Source of the DNA: Undibacterium sp.
GTDB taxonomy: Bacteria; Pseudomonadota; Gammaproteobacteria; Burkholderiales; Burkholderiaceae_D
NCBI GenBank assembly: GCA_025359635.1
Contig: JANYFV010000370.1
Location: forward strand, 1-45,561
Length of the DNA: 45,561 nucleotides
Direction: 5' to 3'
The notes under the pieces were generated by a model. It worked only from the letters and a program-made list of their open reading frames with translations, ran no database searches and was not told the DNA's origin. This document shows positions 37,083 through 45,561 of the stretch, piece after piece. Each line of letters starts with the position of its first letter. The stretch's first letter is position 1. Made by a program: the position numbers and the translations under genes.

Positions 37083-38543
37083 ATGACACCATTTGATTCT
37101 AATCTGCACCATCTTGCTATTGCCCGGGATATCTTGCTTACTCCATTTGGCCTTGATGAAACTAAACTCGCCAGTGCCCTGGGTTCTATGTTTTCGCATA
37201 AGATAGATTATGCCGACCTGTATTTTCAATTTACCAAAAACGAAGGCTGGAGTTTGGAAGAGGGTATCGTAAAAACCGGCCATTTTTCTATCGATCAGGG
37301 TGTTGGAGTCAGGGCTATTTCTGGCGACAAAACGGCTTTCTCCTATTCAGATGAAATTTCAGAAACTGCTCTGCTCGAGGCCGCAAAGGCCACGCGCACT
37401 ATTGCGCGCCAAGGGGCTGGCAAAATTAAGGTGGCGTCGCAGATGCGTGGTGTCGGCAGCCATGCTTTGTTTCTCAAAGATGATCCACTCGCATCGCTCG
37501 ATGCGAATCAAAAAGTTAGTCTATTAGAGCGTCTGGAAAAAATCGCCAGGGCAAAAGATTCACGTGTTGTGCAAGTCATGGCGGGTCTTGCCGGAGAATA
37601 CGATGTTGTTCTGGTTGCCCGTAGCGACGGTGTCATCGCTGCCGATATCCGGCCATTGGTCAGAGTCTCGTTGACGGTGATTGTTGAGCAAAATGGCCGA
37701 CGTGAAACGGGCTCTAGCGGTGGTGGTGGACGTTATGATTATTCGTATTTCACCGACGTCTTGCTTGAGCAATATGCCAGTGAGGCGGTGAAGTCGGCGG
37801 TGGTCAATCTCGATGCGCGCGCGGCACCGGCCGGCCCGATGACCGTGGTGCTCGGTTCTGGCTGGCCAGGTGTGCTATTGCATGAAGCGATTGGACATGG
37901 CCTAGAGGGAGATTTCAATCGCAAAGGTTCAAGCACTTTTTCTGGCCGTATTGGTGACCGTGTGGCTGCTAAGGGTGTGACTGTGGTCGATGACGGTACT
38001 TTGCCGAACCGGCGCGGTTCATTGAATATGGATGATGAAGGCAATCCTACCCAATGCACGACTTTAATTGAAGACGGCATTTTGAAAGGCTACATACAAG
38101 ACACCATGAATGCGCGCTTGATGAAGATGCCAGTCACCGGTAACGCGCGGCGTGAATCCTTCGCCCATTTGCCGATGCCACGTATGACCAATACTTACAT
38201 GTTAGCCGGTGATAAAGATCCGGCAGAGATTTTGGCTTCCGTAAAAAATGGTTTGTATGCTGTCAATTTTGGTGGTGGTCAGGTCGATATCACGAACGGA
38301 AAATTTGTCTTTTCTGCCAGTGAGGCTTACATGATAGAAGATGGCAAGGTGACTTATCCGGTTAAGGGGGCGACCCTGATTGGCAATGGTCCTGATGTCT
38401 TGAATCGCGTCTCCATGATAGGCAATGATCTACGTCTTGATTCTGGTGTCGGTGTTTGCGGTAAAGAAGGACAGAGCGTTCCTGTTGGTGTTGGCCAGCC
38501 AACTTTACGTATAGACGGGCTGGTTGTTGGCGGCACTGCGTAA
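37083..38543 (+). CDS. tldD: Metalloprotease TldD
   Basis: 486-residue TldD, the metal-binding half of the TldD-TldE (PmbA) protease, known for microcin B17 maturation and degradation of unstructured peptides. Zinc motif [11 protein letters not shown] with HExxxH at 267-272; other marks are [53 protein letters not shown] and [20 protein letters not shown]-like ending. pmbA is not in the window. Followed by the leader region of aroG. Confidence 0.96.
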   Translation: MTPFDSNLHHLAIARDILLTPFGLDETKLASALGSMFSHKIDYADLYFQFTKNEGWSLEEGIVKTGHFSIDQGVGVRAISGDKTAFSYSDEISETALLEAAKATRTIARQGAGKIKVASQMRGVGSHALFLKDDPLASLDANQKVSLLERLEKIARAKDSRVVQVMAGLAGEYDVVLVARSDGVIAADIRPLVRVSLTVIVEQNGRRETGSSGGGGRYDYSYFTDVLLEQYASEAVKSAVVNLDARAAPAGPMTVVLGSGWPGVLLHEAIGHGLEGDFNRKGSSTFSGRIGDRVAAKGVTVVDDGTLPNRRGSLNMDDEGNPTQCTTLIEDGILKGYIQDTMNARLMKMPVTGNARRESFAHLPMPRMTNTYMLAGDKDPAEILASVKNGLYAVNFGGGQVDITNGKFVFSASEAYMIEDGKVTYPVKGATLIGNGPDVLNRVSMIGNDLRLDSGVGVCGKEGQSVPVGVGQPTLRIDGLVVGGTA

Positions 38544-38661
38544 GCCAAGATTCAAGTGGACTGCGCAAAAAATCATAGAATGAAATTGCGGGTTTCTTGT
38601 GAAAAAGTAATTGAAGTCAATGAAATGCGGGATTTATGCTGAACAAAATTAAACAAAAGCC

Positions 38662-38691
38662 TTGCCAAGCCACGTAATATATTGTTATAGT
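38662..38691 (+). promoter_or_regulatory. Candidate sigma-70 promoter of the aroG leader
   Basis: TTGCCA at 38662-38667, 18-base spacer, TATAGT at 38686-38691. Transcription would start near 38698, about 20 bases before the leader peptide ATG. Confidence 0.5.
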
Positions 38692-38718
38692 CAATCCATT
38701 AGACCTACTGAGCTTTCC

Positions 38719-38790
38719 ATGAATTTTGGCCGATTTTACTTTTATTTTTATTTTAGCTATTCCAACCTAAAGGCGGTGGAGAAGCGGTAA
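38719..38790 (+). CDS. Phe/Tyr-rich leader peptide for attenuation of aroG
   Basis: 23-codon open frame: MNFGR, then FYFYFYFSY, ending KAVEKR. It contains five Phe and four Tyr, with seven consecutive codons alternating Phe and Tyr (38734-38754), and no Trp. GAG at 38710-38712 may serve as ribosome binding site. Composition, length and position just before a terminator and a DAHP synthase gene fit an attenuator leader, comparable in concept to pheL. When charged Phe- or Tyr-tRNA is scarce, the ribosome would stall here and leave 38769-38776 free to pair with the terminator's 5' arm. Not experimentally shown. Confidence 0.75.
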   Translation: MNFGRFYFYFYFSYSNLKAVEKR

Positions 38791-38859
38791 GTTCACGTAA
38801 AAGCAAGATCCGAACATATCAAATCTAAAAAATCCGCCCGCAAAGGCGGATTTTTTTTA
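38769..38859 (+). terminator. Attenuator: antiterminator strand and Rho-independent terminator
   Basis: Terminator AAATCCGCC (38830-38838)-CGCAAA-GGCGGATTT (38845-38853) followed by T residues to 38858. The sequence AAAGGCGG occurs both at 38769-38776, inside the leader coding region, and at 38842-38849, the terminator 3' arm, so GGCGG at 38772-38776 can compete for CCGCC at 38834-38838. This is the usual design of two mutually exclusive hairpins. Confidence 0.75.
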
Positions 38860-38903
38860 CCCGCATTTTTTATTCGATATTTTAATCATAGACAGGAAAT
38901 AAC

Positions 38904-39965
38904 ATGCAACGCACAGACGATTTACGTATTCGTGAAATGAAGGAATTAATTCCCCCGTCGCATCTGATCAGAGAATTTGCCTGTTCAGATAAAGCCTCGG
39001 AGACAGCGGCAAATGCAAGGCATGCATTGCATCGCATTTTGCATGCGCAAGATGACCGTGTGATGGTGGTCATCGGGCCTTGCTCTATTCACGATACAAA
39101 GGCGGCGATGGAATATGCCGAAAAATTGGCTAAAGCGCGCAAAACCTTTGCCGGAGAATTAGAAATCGTGATGCGCGTGTATTTCGAAAAGCCACGTACC
39201 ACGGTTGGCTGGAAAGGCTTGATCAATGATCCCTATATGGATAACAGCTTCCGCATCAATGACGGCCTGCGCATTGCGCGTGAGCTGCTGCTCAATATCA
39301 ACGAACTGGGTTTGCCAGCAGGTACAGAATATCTCGATGTGATCAGCCCGCAATACATCGCGGATTTGATTAGCTGGGGCGCTATTGGTGCGCGCACCAC
39401 TGAATCACAAGTGCATCGTGAATTGGCGTCTGGTTTGTCTTGCCCGGTTGGTTTCAAGAACGGCACTGATGGCAATGTCAAAATTGCAGTTGATGCGATT
39501 AAAGCTGCGTCGCAACCGCATCATTTTCTGTCGGTGACCAAAGGTGGTCACTCTGCGATTGTGTCAACCAATGGCAATGAAGATTGCCACATCATTTTGC
39601 GCGGTGGTAAGACGCCGAACTATGATGCGGCCAGTGTCGATGCTGCCTGCAAGGATATTGCGTCGAATGGCCTCGCTTCAAGATTGATGATTGATGCCTC
39701 CCATGCCAATAGCTCTAAAAATCCTTTGAACCAGATCCCGGTGTGCGCTGATATCGCCGCACAAATTGCTGTTGGCGATACGCGTATTGTTGGCGTCATG
39801 ATCGAGTCACATCTGGTTGCCGGCCGTCAGGATCTGGTGCCGGGTAAAGAATTAGTCTACGGTCAATCGGTGACAGATGGCTGCATCTCTTGGGATGACA
39901 GTGTTGGTGTGTTGGAGGGATTGGCTACTGCTGTTAAGCAGCGTCGTTTGAAACTGGCGCAATAA
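38904..39965 (+). CDS. aroG: 3-deoxy-7-phosphoheptulonate synthase (DAHP synthase, class I)
   Basis: 353-residue type I-alpha DAHP synthase, the first step of the shikimate pathway, joining PEP and erythrose 4-phosphate. RVMVVIGPCSIHD, MRVYFEKPRTTVGWKGLINDP, GAIGARTTESQVHRELASGLSCPVGFKNGTDG, VTKGGHSAI and DASHANSSKNP are the active-site and metal-binding blocks (Cys in GPCS, with His, Glu and Asp further on). RBS AGGAAA precedes the ATG. Which aromatic amino acid inhibits the enzyme is not readable with certainty; the leader peptide suggests control by Phe and Tyr. E. coli aroG/aroF/aroH isoenzymes are the closest named relatives. Confidence 0.95.
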   Translation: MQRTDDLRIREMKELIPPSHLIREFACSDKASETAANARHALHRILHAQDDRVMVVIGPCSIHDTKAAMEYAEKLAKARKTFAGELEIVMRVYFEKPRTTVGWKGLINDPYMDNSFRINDGLRIARELLLNINELGLPAGTEYLDVISPQYIADLISWGAIGARTTESQVHRELASGLSCPVGFKNGTDGNVKIAVDAIKAASQPHHFLSVTKGGHSAIVSTNGNEDCHIILRGGKTPNYDAASVDAACKDIASNGLASRLMIDASHANSSKNPLNQIPVCADIAAQIAVGDTRIVGVMIESHLVAGRQDLVPGKELVYGQSVTDGCISWDDSVGVLEGLATAVKQRRLKLAQ

Positions 39966-39982
39966 TAGGCGAGATAAAAGAT

Positions 39983-40017
39983 CCAAGCGCTATGATATAA
40001 GAATCAGAAGCGCTTGG
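39983..40017. repeat. Inverted repeat at the aroG/retropepsin-like 3' junction
   Basis: CCAAGCGCT (39983-39991) and AGCGCTTGG (40009-40017) form a perfect 9-bp stem with a 17-base loop, overlapping the last codons of the minus-strand gene. No T-run; perhaps an mRNA 3'-end structure. Confidence 0.45.
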
Positions 40018-40639
40018 TCAGCACCATTTGTTCACCATCTCTGCGCATTTCCATACGGTTGAGAAATGACATTCCGAGTAAGGTAAATGGTAAGCCTTCT
40101 TCTTGAATGGCGGCATCGACCTGATTGAGCTCGATATCGCCGATCTTGACCGAATCGAGCCTGATTACATACATTGTGATAACGCCATTAGCGGTATTGG
40201 CATGGCCAATCCGGCCGCGTTTATAATCAATCCCAAGGCGTTTGGCGTCAGATGCCGGCATAAAGATCAAGCTGGCTCCTGTATCAACCAGCATCTCGAC
40301 CGAACTACCGCCATTGATTTGTCCCTGCACTTTAAAGTGGCCGAGTGTATCGGCGTGCAAGGTGATGCTGGTGTTGCCACTCGGACCTGAGCGGTGAGTG
40401 CGTTGCCCCATCTCCAACATCTCCCGCTTCCCCTTGGTTTCTATCGTTGCAGAAACATTATCGACTGCCACCAGTTTCACACCATCTGTGATACTACTGC
40501 CAACCGCATAAATTTTTGGGGGATTTCCGTCGACAACAATGACTGCCTTCCCGGGGAATAACCCGACCACACCAATATCAGCGGCTTGCGCAAAAGAAAA
40601 CAATCCGGTGAGTAGCAATGACGCGATCAAGGTTTTCAT
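40004..40639 (-). CDS. Retropepsin-like aspartic protease, secreted (clan AA)
   Basis: 211-residue protein with a signal peptide (about 1-19, MKTLIASLLLTGLFSFAQA) and a C-terminal retropepsin-like domain: VEMLVDTGASLIFMPASDAKRLGI with the catalytic DTGA at 119-122, and LLGMSFLNRMEMRRDGEQMVL, typical of the bacterial single-domain aspartic proteases that work as dimers. Residues 20-90 form a small N-terminal region of unknown role. Expected in the periplasm; substrate unknown. The gene follows yajQ by 16 bases on the same strand and converges with aroG. Confidence 0.87.
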   Translation of the reverse strand: MKTLIASLLLTGLFSFAQAADIGVVGLFPGKAVIVVDGNPPKIYAVGSSITDGVKLVAVDNVSATIETKGKREMLEMGQRTHRSGPSGNTSITLHADTLGHFKVQGQINGGSSVEMLVDTGASLIFMPASDAKRLGIDYKRGRIGHANTANGVITMYVIRLDSVKIGDIELNQVDAAIQEEGLPFTLLGMSFLNRMEMRRDGEQMVLTKRF

Positions 40640-40655
40640 CGAGTGTATGGTTGAA

Positions 40656-41147
40656 TTAATCGCGAAAATTATTGAACTCTAACGGAAGATCTTTGATTTC
40701 TTTGCGTAACATTGCCATCGCCCCTTGCAGGTCGTCACGCTTGGCGCCCGTCACTCGCACGGCATCGCCTTGTATGCTCGCTTGTACTTTAAGTTTGCTG
40801 TCTTTGATCGCCTTGACAATTTTTTTAGCGTCATCGCTTTCTATGCCGTTTTTGATCTTAATGACTTGTTTGACTTTATCACCACCGATTTTCTCGATCT
40901 TGCCTTTGTCCAGGAAACGTACGTCGACACCGCGCTTGCCCATGGTTTGCGTGACTTCTATCATAATTTGTTCTAAATGGAATTCGGAATCGCCAAAAAT
41001 CGTGACTTCGCGTTCCTTTTCTTTTAGTTCCACTTTGGCACTTGTGCCCTTCAGATCGAAGCGATTGGTGACGACTTTATTGGTCTGAACGATGGCATTT
41101 TTCACTTCATCCATGTTGGCTTCAGAGACTGTATCAAAAGAAGGCAT
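40656..41147 (-). CDS. YajQ family nucleotide-binding protein
   Basis: 163-residue YajQ-family protein: [40 protein letters not shown] at the start and [34 protein letters not shown] at the end are near-consensus. Some members bind cyclic di-GMP and act with transcription factors; others bind nucleic acids or nucleotides. A cyclic di-GMP role would fit the HD-GYP gene at the end of the window, but the link is inference. Divergent from murB. Confidence 0.95.
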   Translation of the reverse strand: MPSFDTVSEANMDEVKNAIVQTNKVVTNRFDLKGTSAKVELKEKEREVTIFGDSEFHLEQIMIEVTQTMGKRGVDVRFLDKGKIEKIGGDKVKQVIKIKNGIESDDAKKIVKAIKDSKLKVQASIQGDAVRVTGAKRDDLQGAMAMLRKEIKDLPLEFNNFRD

Positions 41148-41237
41148 GTTTTTTCCCAGGTAAATTAAAATGATTTATTTGCGCAGGCATATTTTAACAA
41201 ATGCACGTGACAACTAAGCGACTATAATTCTGCCCTT

Positions 41238-42266
41238 ATGAATATGCTACTTCCTCTGCAAAAAAATGTCTCCCTGCAGTCACTCAATACCTTCGGTATT
41301 GCCGCAACTGCGCAATATTTCTTGCGTATCAATCATGTTGAACAACTCGCGCAACTGAGACAAGATCACGCGCTTGCGTTAATGCCGCGCCTCATACTTG
41401 GTGGCGGTAGTAATCTGGTATTGCCGGATCAGCTCGATGGCTTGGTCGTGCACATGGACATGCAGGGAAAACACATAGTCTCTGAAGATGCTTCACATGT
41501 GTATGTGCGCGCCAAGGCAGGCGAAAAATGGCATGAATTTGTTCTTTGGACGCTACAGCAAGGCTTAGGTGGATTGGAGAACCTGTCCTTGATACCAGGC
41601 ACAGTTGGGGCGGCACCTATCCAAAATATCGGTGCTTACGGAGTCGAGATTCAAGACTATTTTCATCAGCTCACGGCGTTCGATTTTTTGTCGGGCGAGC
41701 TCGTTACGCTTGATAAAGCAGCGTGCCAATTCGCTTACAGGGATAGTATTTTTAAGCATGACTACAAAGATCGGCTAGTGATTCTGGATGTCACGTATGC
41801 CCTACCGAAAGCGTGGCAAGCCCGGCTGAATTATGGCGATGTAGCGCAACTGCTCTCGGCAAAAAATATAGTCGAGCCTCAGCCTGTAGATGTCAGCGAT
41901 GCGATCATCGCTATCCGTCAAAATAAATTGCCTGACCCTGCGGTGATTGGAAATGCCGGTAGTTTTTTCAAAAACCCTATCGTCACGGCCGACCTGCGTA
42001 ATGCATTGTTGGCTGGCTATCCAGGGTTGGTGAGCTATGCTCATATCAACGGAGAATACAAGCTTGCGGCAGGCTGGCTCATTGAACAATGCCACTGGAA
42101 AGGGCGGTCGCTTGGTCATGTTGGCGTCTACGAAAAGCAAGCCCTGGTCTTGGTCAATCTGGGCGCTGCTACTGGCCTTGAGGTGCGCCAGTTAGCCCGA
42201 CGGATACAGGAAGACGTGTTGGCGAAATTTTCAGTGAAACTGGAGATTGAACCAGTGTTCGTTTGA
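41238..42266 (+). CDS. murB: UDP-N-acetylenolpyruvoylglucosamine reductase
   Basis: 342-residue type I MurB, the FAD enzyme that makes UDP-N-acetylmuramic acid from the enolpyruvyl precursor with NADPH. SLQSLNTFGIAATAQYFLRI, GGGSNLVLPDQLDGLVVHM, SLIPGTVGAAPIQNIGAYGVEIQDY (FAD binding), AYRDSIFK, GNAGSFFKNPIV (proton-donor Ser) and the C-terminal LEIEPVFV (catalytic Glu) are present. Length equals the E. coli enzyme. No terminator is seen after it. Confidence 0.97.
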   Translation: MNMLLPLQKNVSLQSLNTFGIAATAQYFLRINHVEQLAQLRQDHALALMPRLILGGGSNLVLPDQLDGLVVHMDMQGKHIVSEDASHVYVRAKAGEKWHEFVLWTLQQGLGGLENLSLIPGTVGAAPIQNIGAYGVEIQDYFHQLTAFDFLSGELVTLDKAACQFAYRDSIFKHDYKDRLVILDVTYALPKAWQARLNYGDVAQLLSAKNIVEPQPVDVSDAIIAIRQNKLPDPAVIGNAGSFFKNPIVTADLRNALLAGYPGLVSYAHINGEYKLAAGWLIEQCHWKGRSLGHVGVYEKQALVLVNLGAATGLEVRQLARRIQEDVLAKFSVKLEIEPVFV

Positions 42267-42509
42267 ATCAATTCATCTTGCCAAGTACCAAGGTATACAA
42301 TTATTGCGCGCTTTTTGGATGCAGTCCATTCGTAGATTAGTTTGACTTGTCACCCTTCCGGCTTGTATTGCAGCTTGAATCAAGGTAAGGTCGAAGGGCT
42401 TAAGGTATTTTTTTTAAAATATGTCTTTGAGGTTAGACTTGAGGAGCCAGACTTTGTTTTATCCGGTAATTTACAAAAAATGACTTAATCTGCCCACCAG
42501 GTGACCGAC

Positions 42510-44111
42510 ATGCATTCAGTTCGGGTTCAACTTTCAGTACTTTTTCTTTTTGTTACTACCATCACCCTCGCTGCATTTGGCGTCTATAACCATGTTCAGT
42601 TATCTAACGAGTTGAACGCCAATTTTGTGCAACTGCAAAAAGGCACGATCACTCGCTTGAGTATTAGTTTGCCCTCACCCATGTGGAGCTTTAATCTCGA
42701 TGCCGTTGGCAGCATTATCAAGGCAGAGATGGTGCCGGAAGAAGTGCTTGCTATTGACGTTTTTGATGAAAATTCTCGTTTTCTTTTCGGTAGTGTGCGC
42801 GATGAACAGAAACGTATCGTCACCCGCGCACATGCAAGTGGGCTAAAGGGTATTTTCGTCGACACCATATTATTTCGCTCCGCTGCGGATACTGGAGGCG
42901 AGGAGGCTGTGATGCCGGTCAGTTCAGCCATCGGTCGTGTTGTCGTGTACTTTTCTCGTCATCGGATTGACGAAATTCTCAGAGCAAATGTGATACGCAG
43001 AATATTTGAGGTTCTGGTGCTCGATGCCATGCTGGTTATCGTTTTAAGTTTGAGTTTGCGTATCGTTTTTAATCCGCTGAGACGATTGCGTGAGGCTTTG
43101 TTCGAACTGGCGCGACACGACGGTGAGGATGTCGAGGAGTTACCAGAGACGCAAAAAAATGAATTTGGCGAAGTCGTGAAAGGCTTCAATCAGACCCAGA
43201 GAAAATTCAAACATATCATCGAAAGTCTGCGCCAGGCGGAAGAAGCAACACAGCATGAAGCGAGCAAAACCAGGCAAGCTTTTTTAGGCTTGAAAGCGGC
43301 ACAGGAATCAATGTTGCAGTCAGAAAAATTGGCCAGTTTGGGTGGCCTTGTTGCTGGTGTGGCACATGAAATAAATACACCTGTGGGTATTACACTTACT
43401 TCGGCGTCCACTTTGCTCGACGCGACCGAACGCCTGCGCAGTGCGATGTCAGAAGGTGCGATGAAAAAGTCCGAGATCATGGCGTATATCGTTTCGGCCA
43501 GTGAAGGTAGTCGCCTGATTATGAAAAATGCTGAACGTGCCGCCCATCTGATACAAAGTTTCAAGCAGGTCGCCGCCGATCAAACTAGTGAACACCGGCG
43601 CAAATATGAATTGAAAGAATATATTGAAGAAGTCATGTCCAGTTTGCATCCGAAATTTAAAAGGGAGCATGGGGAAAAAAACGTACAAGCGACAGTAATA
43701 TGTGTTGAATTAATCGAATTGGATGGTTACCCTGGGGCGATGGCGCAGGTGCTCACCAATCTGACCATGAATTCGCTGACCCATGCGTTTAAAGACACTG
43801 AGCAGGGCATGATAGAAATTACTGCCGAACAGCAGGGTGAAATGGTGGTGATGCATTTTTCCGATAATGGATGTGGGATTTCCCCCGCCAATCTTGGCAA
43901 GATTTTCGATCCTTTTTTCACCACAAATCGCGATAATGGCGGAACGGGTTTAGGCTTAAATATTGTGTACAATATTGTGAACAAGCAACTCGGCGGAACG
44001 GTCGTTGTGCAAAGCGAAATTGGAAAAGGGACATGTTTTATCCTTAAATTTCCGCGCAATACCATCGATTCGGAGGATGCTGTAGTTGGTGTGGGTGGCG
44101 CAGCAGTATAG
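42510..44111 (+). CDS. Membrane-bound sensor histidine kinase
   Basis: 533-residue kinase. Membrane helices at about 8-27 and 163-185 enclose a periplasmic sensing domain (30-160) of unrecognised type. A HAMP-like linker (about 186-240) and coiled coil (235-275) lead to the dimerisation/phosphoacceptor domain with His286 in LGGLVAGVAHEINTPVG, then the ATPase domain with Asn421 (LTNLTMNSL), DNGCGIS (452-458), FDPFFTT and GGTGLGLNIVYNIV (477-490). Start is the ATG at 42510, since AGGTGA lies five bases upstream; a GTG at 42501 is an alternative. The response regulator with HD-GYP output follows after 50 bases, so this pair is probably one two-component system. Signal unknown. Confidence 0.92.
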   Translation: MHSVRVQLSVLFLFVTTITLAAFGVYNHVQLSNELNANFVQLQKGTITRLSISLPSPMWSFNLDAVGSIIKAEMVPEEVLAIDVFDENSRFLFGSVRDEQKRIVTRAHASGLKGIFVDTILFRSAADTGGEEAVMPVSSAIGRVVVYFSRHRIDEILRANVIRRIFEVLVLDAMLVIVLSLSLRIVFNPLRRLREALFELARHDGEDVEELPETQKNEFGEVVKGFNQTQRKFKHIIESLRQAEEATQHEASKTRQAFLGLKAAQESMLQSEKLASLGGLVAGVAHEINTPVGITLTSASTLLDATERLRSAMSEGAMKKSEIMAYIVSASEGSRLIMKNAERAAHLIQSFKQVAADQTSEHRRKYELKEYIEEVMSSLHPKFKREHGEKNVQATVICVELIELDGYPGAMAQVLTNLTMNSLTHAFKDTEQGMIEITAEQQGEMVVMHFSDNGCGISPANLGKIFDPFFTTNRDNGGTGLGLNIVYNIVNKQLGGTVVVQSEIGKGTCFILKFPRNTIDSEDAVVGVGGAAV

Positions 44112-44161
44112 TTACTAAATTGGTCAAAATTATATTTCGGAGCATAGTTAAGGGTATAAGT

Positions 44162-45561
44162 ATGAGCCAGATTTCAAACGACGATGACTGGATGATCGAC
44201 GACGACGCTGATGTTAAAGCGAATTCGGCGAGTGCACCTGATGATAGGCCATGGCGAGTGTTGATCGTCGATGACGAGCCCGATATCCATTCTGTCACCA
44301 AGTATGCGTTAGAGCATGTCATTTTCAAAGGACGAGGCATAGAATTGCTTTCTGCCTTTAGTGCTGCCGAAGGCTACCAGTTTATTTCTACTGAGCCTGA
44401 TATCGCGCTGGTATTGTTGGATGTAGTGATGGAAACCGATGACGCAGGTCTGCGTTTGGCGAAGCAGATTCGTGATGAATTGCAAAATCACCTGGTGCGG
44501 ATAGTGCTGCGTACCGGTCAGCCTGGTCAGGCGCCGGAAGAAAGCGTGATCGTTAATTTTGACATTAATGATTACAAGGCTAAAACCGATCTCACCAAGC
44601 AAAAACTTTTTACTACGCTCATTAGTTCTTTGCGTGCCTATGAAGGTTTGGTGATGATAGAGCGCAACCGCTTGGGTTTGAGCAAAATTCTTCATGGTTC
44701 GAGTAATTTGTACCAGCTCAGGTCTTTGCAAGAATTTTCTTCTGGCGTGTTAAATCAGATTTCCGCCATTCTTGATGTGGGCGCAAACGGTATGTTGTGT
44801 CTGATGCTAGATGACAGGCAAAATACCGGACGACGCTCGTCGGTCATCGCAGCCACAGGTGAAATGACAGCCCTGGTAGAAAAAGAACTGCTGAGTGAAA
44901 ATCATCCCTACACGGCGATAGTCAGCAAAGCCTTAAGTGAGAAGAAAAGCCAGTTCGAACATCCACTTGATGCGCTGTATATTCATGCGTCGGCAGGCCA
45001 TGAGTTTGTGATACTCATTACACCGCCATGGCCGATTAGCGAATTGGATCGCAGTCTTTTACGGGTATTTTGCGATCGTATTGCCGCCGCATTTGATAAT
45101 TTGCATATTTATGGCCAATTACAAAAAGCCCAGGAAGCAACGGTCATCGCTTTGGCTGATCTGGGGGAGTCACGCGATGAAGATACTGGTGGTCATGTCA
45201 AACGCGTATGTAGGCTTAGCGATGCGATTGCGCTACAACTAAAAAGCGAGAATAAGTTTCCAGAAGATTTAACGCGAGAATTCATGTCTTTGATCGGCTT
45301 GGCCAGCATGTTGCATGATATCGGTAAAGTTGCCACGCCTGACAATGTATTGCTAAAACCCGGCAGGCACGATGCAGACGAACGCCTCATCATGGAGCAG
45401 CATGCCGAAATCGGTGAAAAAGTCTTGGGCCGTGCCGCCGCCCTGGTTGAAGGAACGAGTTATTTGACTTTAGGGGCGCAAATAGCTGGTGGCCATCACG
45501 AGCATTTTGACGGCAACGGTTACCCCCGCAAACTCAAAGGACAGCAGGTGCCATTGAGCGC
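44162..45561 (+). CDS. Response regulator with DUF3369 and HD-GYP domains, 3' end cut
   Basis: 466 residues lie in the window; the C-terminus continues beyond 45561. Receiver domain about 31-160 with Asp37/Asp38, phosphoacceptor Asp87 (VLLDVVM), Thr118 and a lysine in NDYKAKTD. Then a DUF3369-type region (about 165-325) and an HD-GYP domain with DTGGHVKRV, HDIGKVATPD (His385) and HHEHFDGNGYP (445-455), keeping the metal and GYP residues. HD-GYP domains hydrolyse cyclic di-GMP, so phosphorylation by the upstream kinase may control its level. RBS AAGGG before the ATG. An acidic 30-residue N-terminal extension precedes the receiver. Confidence 0.92.
   Translation, partial: MSQISNDDDWMIDDDADVKANSASAPDDRPWRVLIVDDEPDIHSVTKYALEHVIFKGRGIELLSAFSAAEGYQFISTEPDIALVLLDVVMETDDAGLRLAKQIRDELQNHLVRIVLRTGQPGQAPEESVIVNFDINDYKAKTDLTKQKLFTTLISSLRAYEGLVMIERNRLGLSKILHGSSNLYQLRSLQEFSSGVLNQISAILDVGANGMLCLMLDDRQNTGRRSSVIAATGEMTALVEKELLSENHPYTAIVSKALSEKKSQFEHPLDALYIHASAGHEFVILITPPWPISELDRSLLRVFCDRIAAAFDNLHIYGQLQKAQEATVIALADLGESRDEDTGGHVKRVCRLSDAIALQLKSENKFPEDLTREFMSLIGLASMLHDIGKVATPDNVLLKPGRHDADERLIMEQHAEIGEKVLGRAAALVEGTSYLTLGAQIAGGHHEHFDGNGYPRKLKGQQVPLS

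Larger units (their letters stand above)
38544..38903. other. 360-base leader region of aroG
   Basis: No ordinary gene. It holds a candidate promoter (38662-38691), a Phe/Tyr-rich leader peptide (38719-38790) and a terminator hairpin (38830-38858), together a candidate transcription attenuator for the DAHP synthase gene. In 38544-38660 I see nothing notable. Confidence 0.8.

Noticed and set aside
38544-38903. A riboswitch or T-box before aroG
   Set aside because: The Phe/Tyr-rich reading frame with a competing repeat explains the terminator fully, and no T-box or known aptamer motif is seen.

Overview
The window looks like a chromosomal segment of a betaproteobacterium of the order Burkholderiales, most likely an Oxalobacteraceae-like organism of moderate GC (the DNA reads visibly less GC-rich than Burkholderia or Ralstonia). 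This is inferred from gene content: a phasin, an LpxK/Trm112-like/KdsB cluster, an FKBP-IspH pair, a K+-independent H+-pyrophosphatase and a YajQ/retropepsin-like pair. Almost everything is ordinary housekeeping DNA. I see no phage, IS element, CRISPR array, tRNA or rRNA.

Layout. 1-4460: a POT-family transporter cut by the left edge, sodB and xseA, all on the minus strand, then a 643-base non-coding stretch rich in DnaA-box-like sequences and hairpins. 4465-8400: an envelope operon (exbB-like, exbD-like, lpxK, trm112-like, kdsB), then adk. 8670-14100: H+-pyrophosphatase, an SDR 3-hydroxyacyl-CoA dehydrogenase, a patatin-like lipase, and a secreted barnase-type RNase with a barstar-type inhibitor. 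14174-18744: purN, an RsmB-type rRNA methyltransferase, an MscS channel and a fatty-acid desaturase. 18894-21660: rpmB-rpmG and radC (minus), then fkpB-ispH. 22052-25688: the branched-chain amino acid ABC genes livHMGF. 25771-27845: phasin (minus), then a thioesterase and a nitroreductase. 28010-37005: a PBP7-type endopeptidase, glnE (minus), the very large yhdP and a nitrilase-family gene. 37083-41147: tldD, then a Phe/Tyr-rich leader peptide and attenuator in front of a DAHP synthase, and on the minus strand a retropepsin-like protein and YajQ. 41238-45561: murB, a membrane histidine kinase and a DUF3369/HD-GYP response regulator cut by the right edge.

The most interesting signals are not proteins. 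First, the stretch 3841-4350 carries three or four degenerate copies of a hairpin unit made of DnaA-box-like sequences; one copy has changed both stem arms together. Second, a 23-codon leader with alternating Phe and Tyr codons, followed by a textbook terminator and an 8-base repeat of the terminator arm, predicts transcription attenuation of aroG. Third, there are candidate operators: paired TTGTGC-NN-TGCAATAATT repeats before the phasin gene (PhaR-like) and a 16-bp palindrome before the SDR gene. The RNase/barstar pair is the only toxin-antidote-like module.
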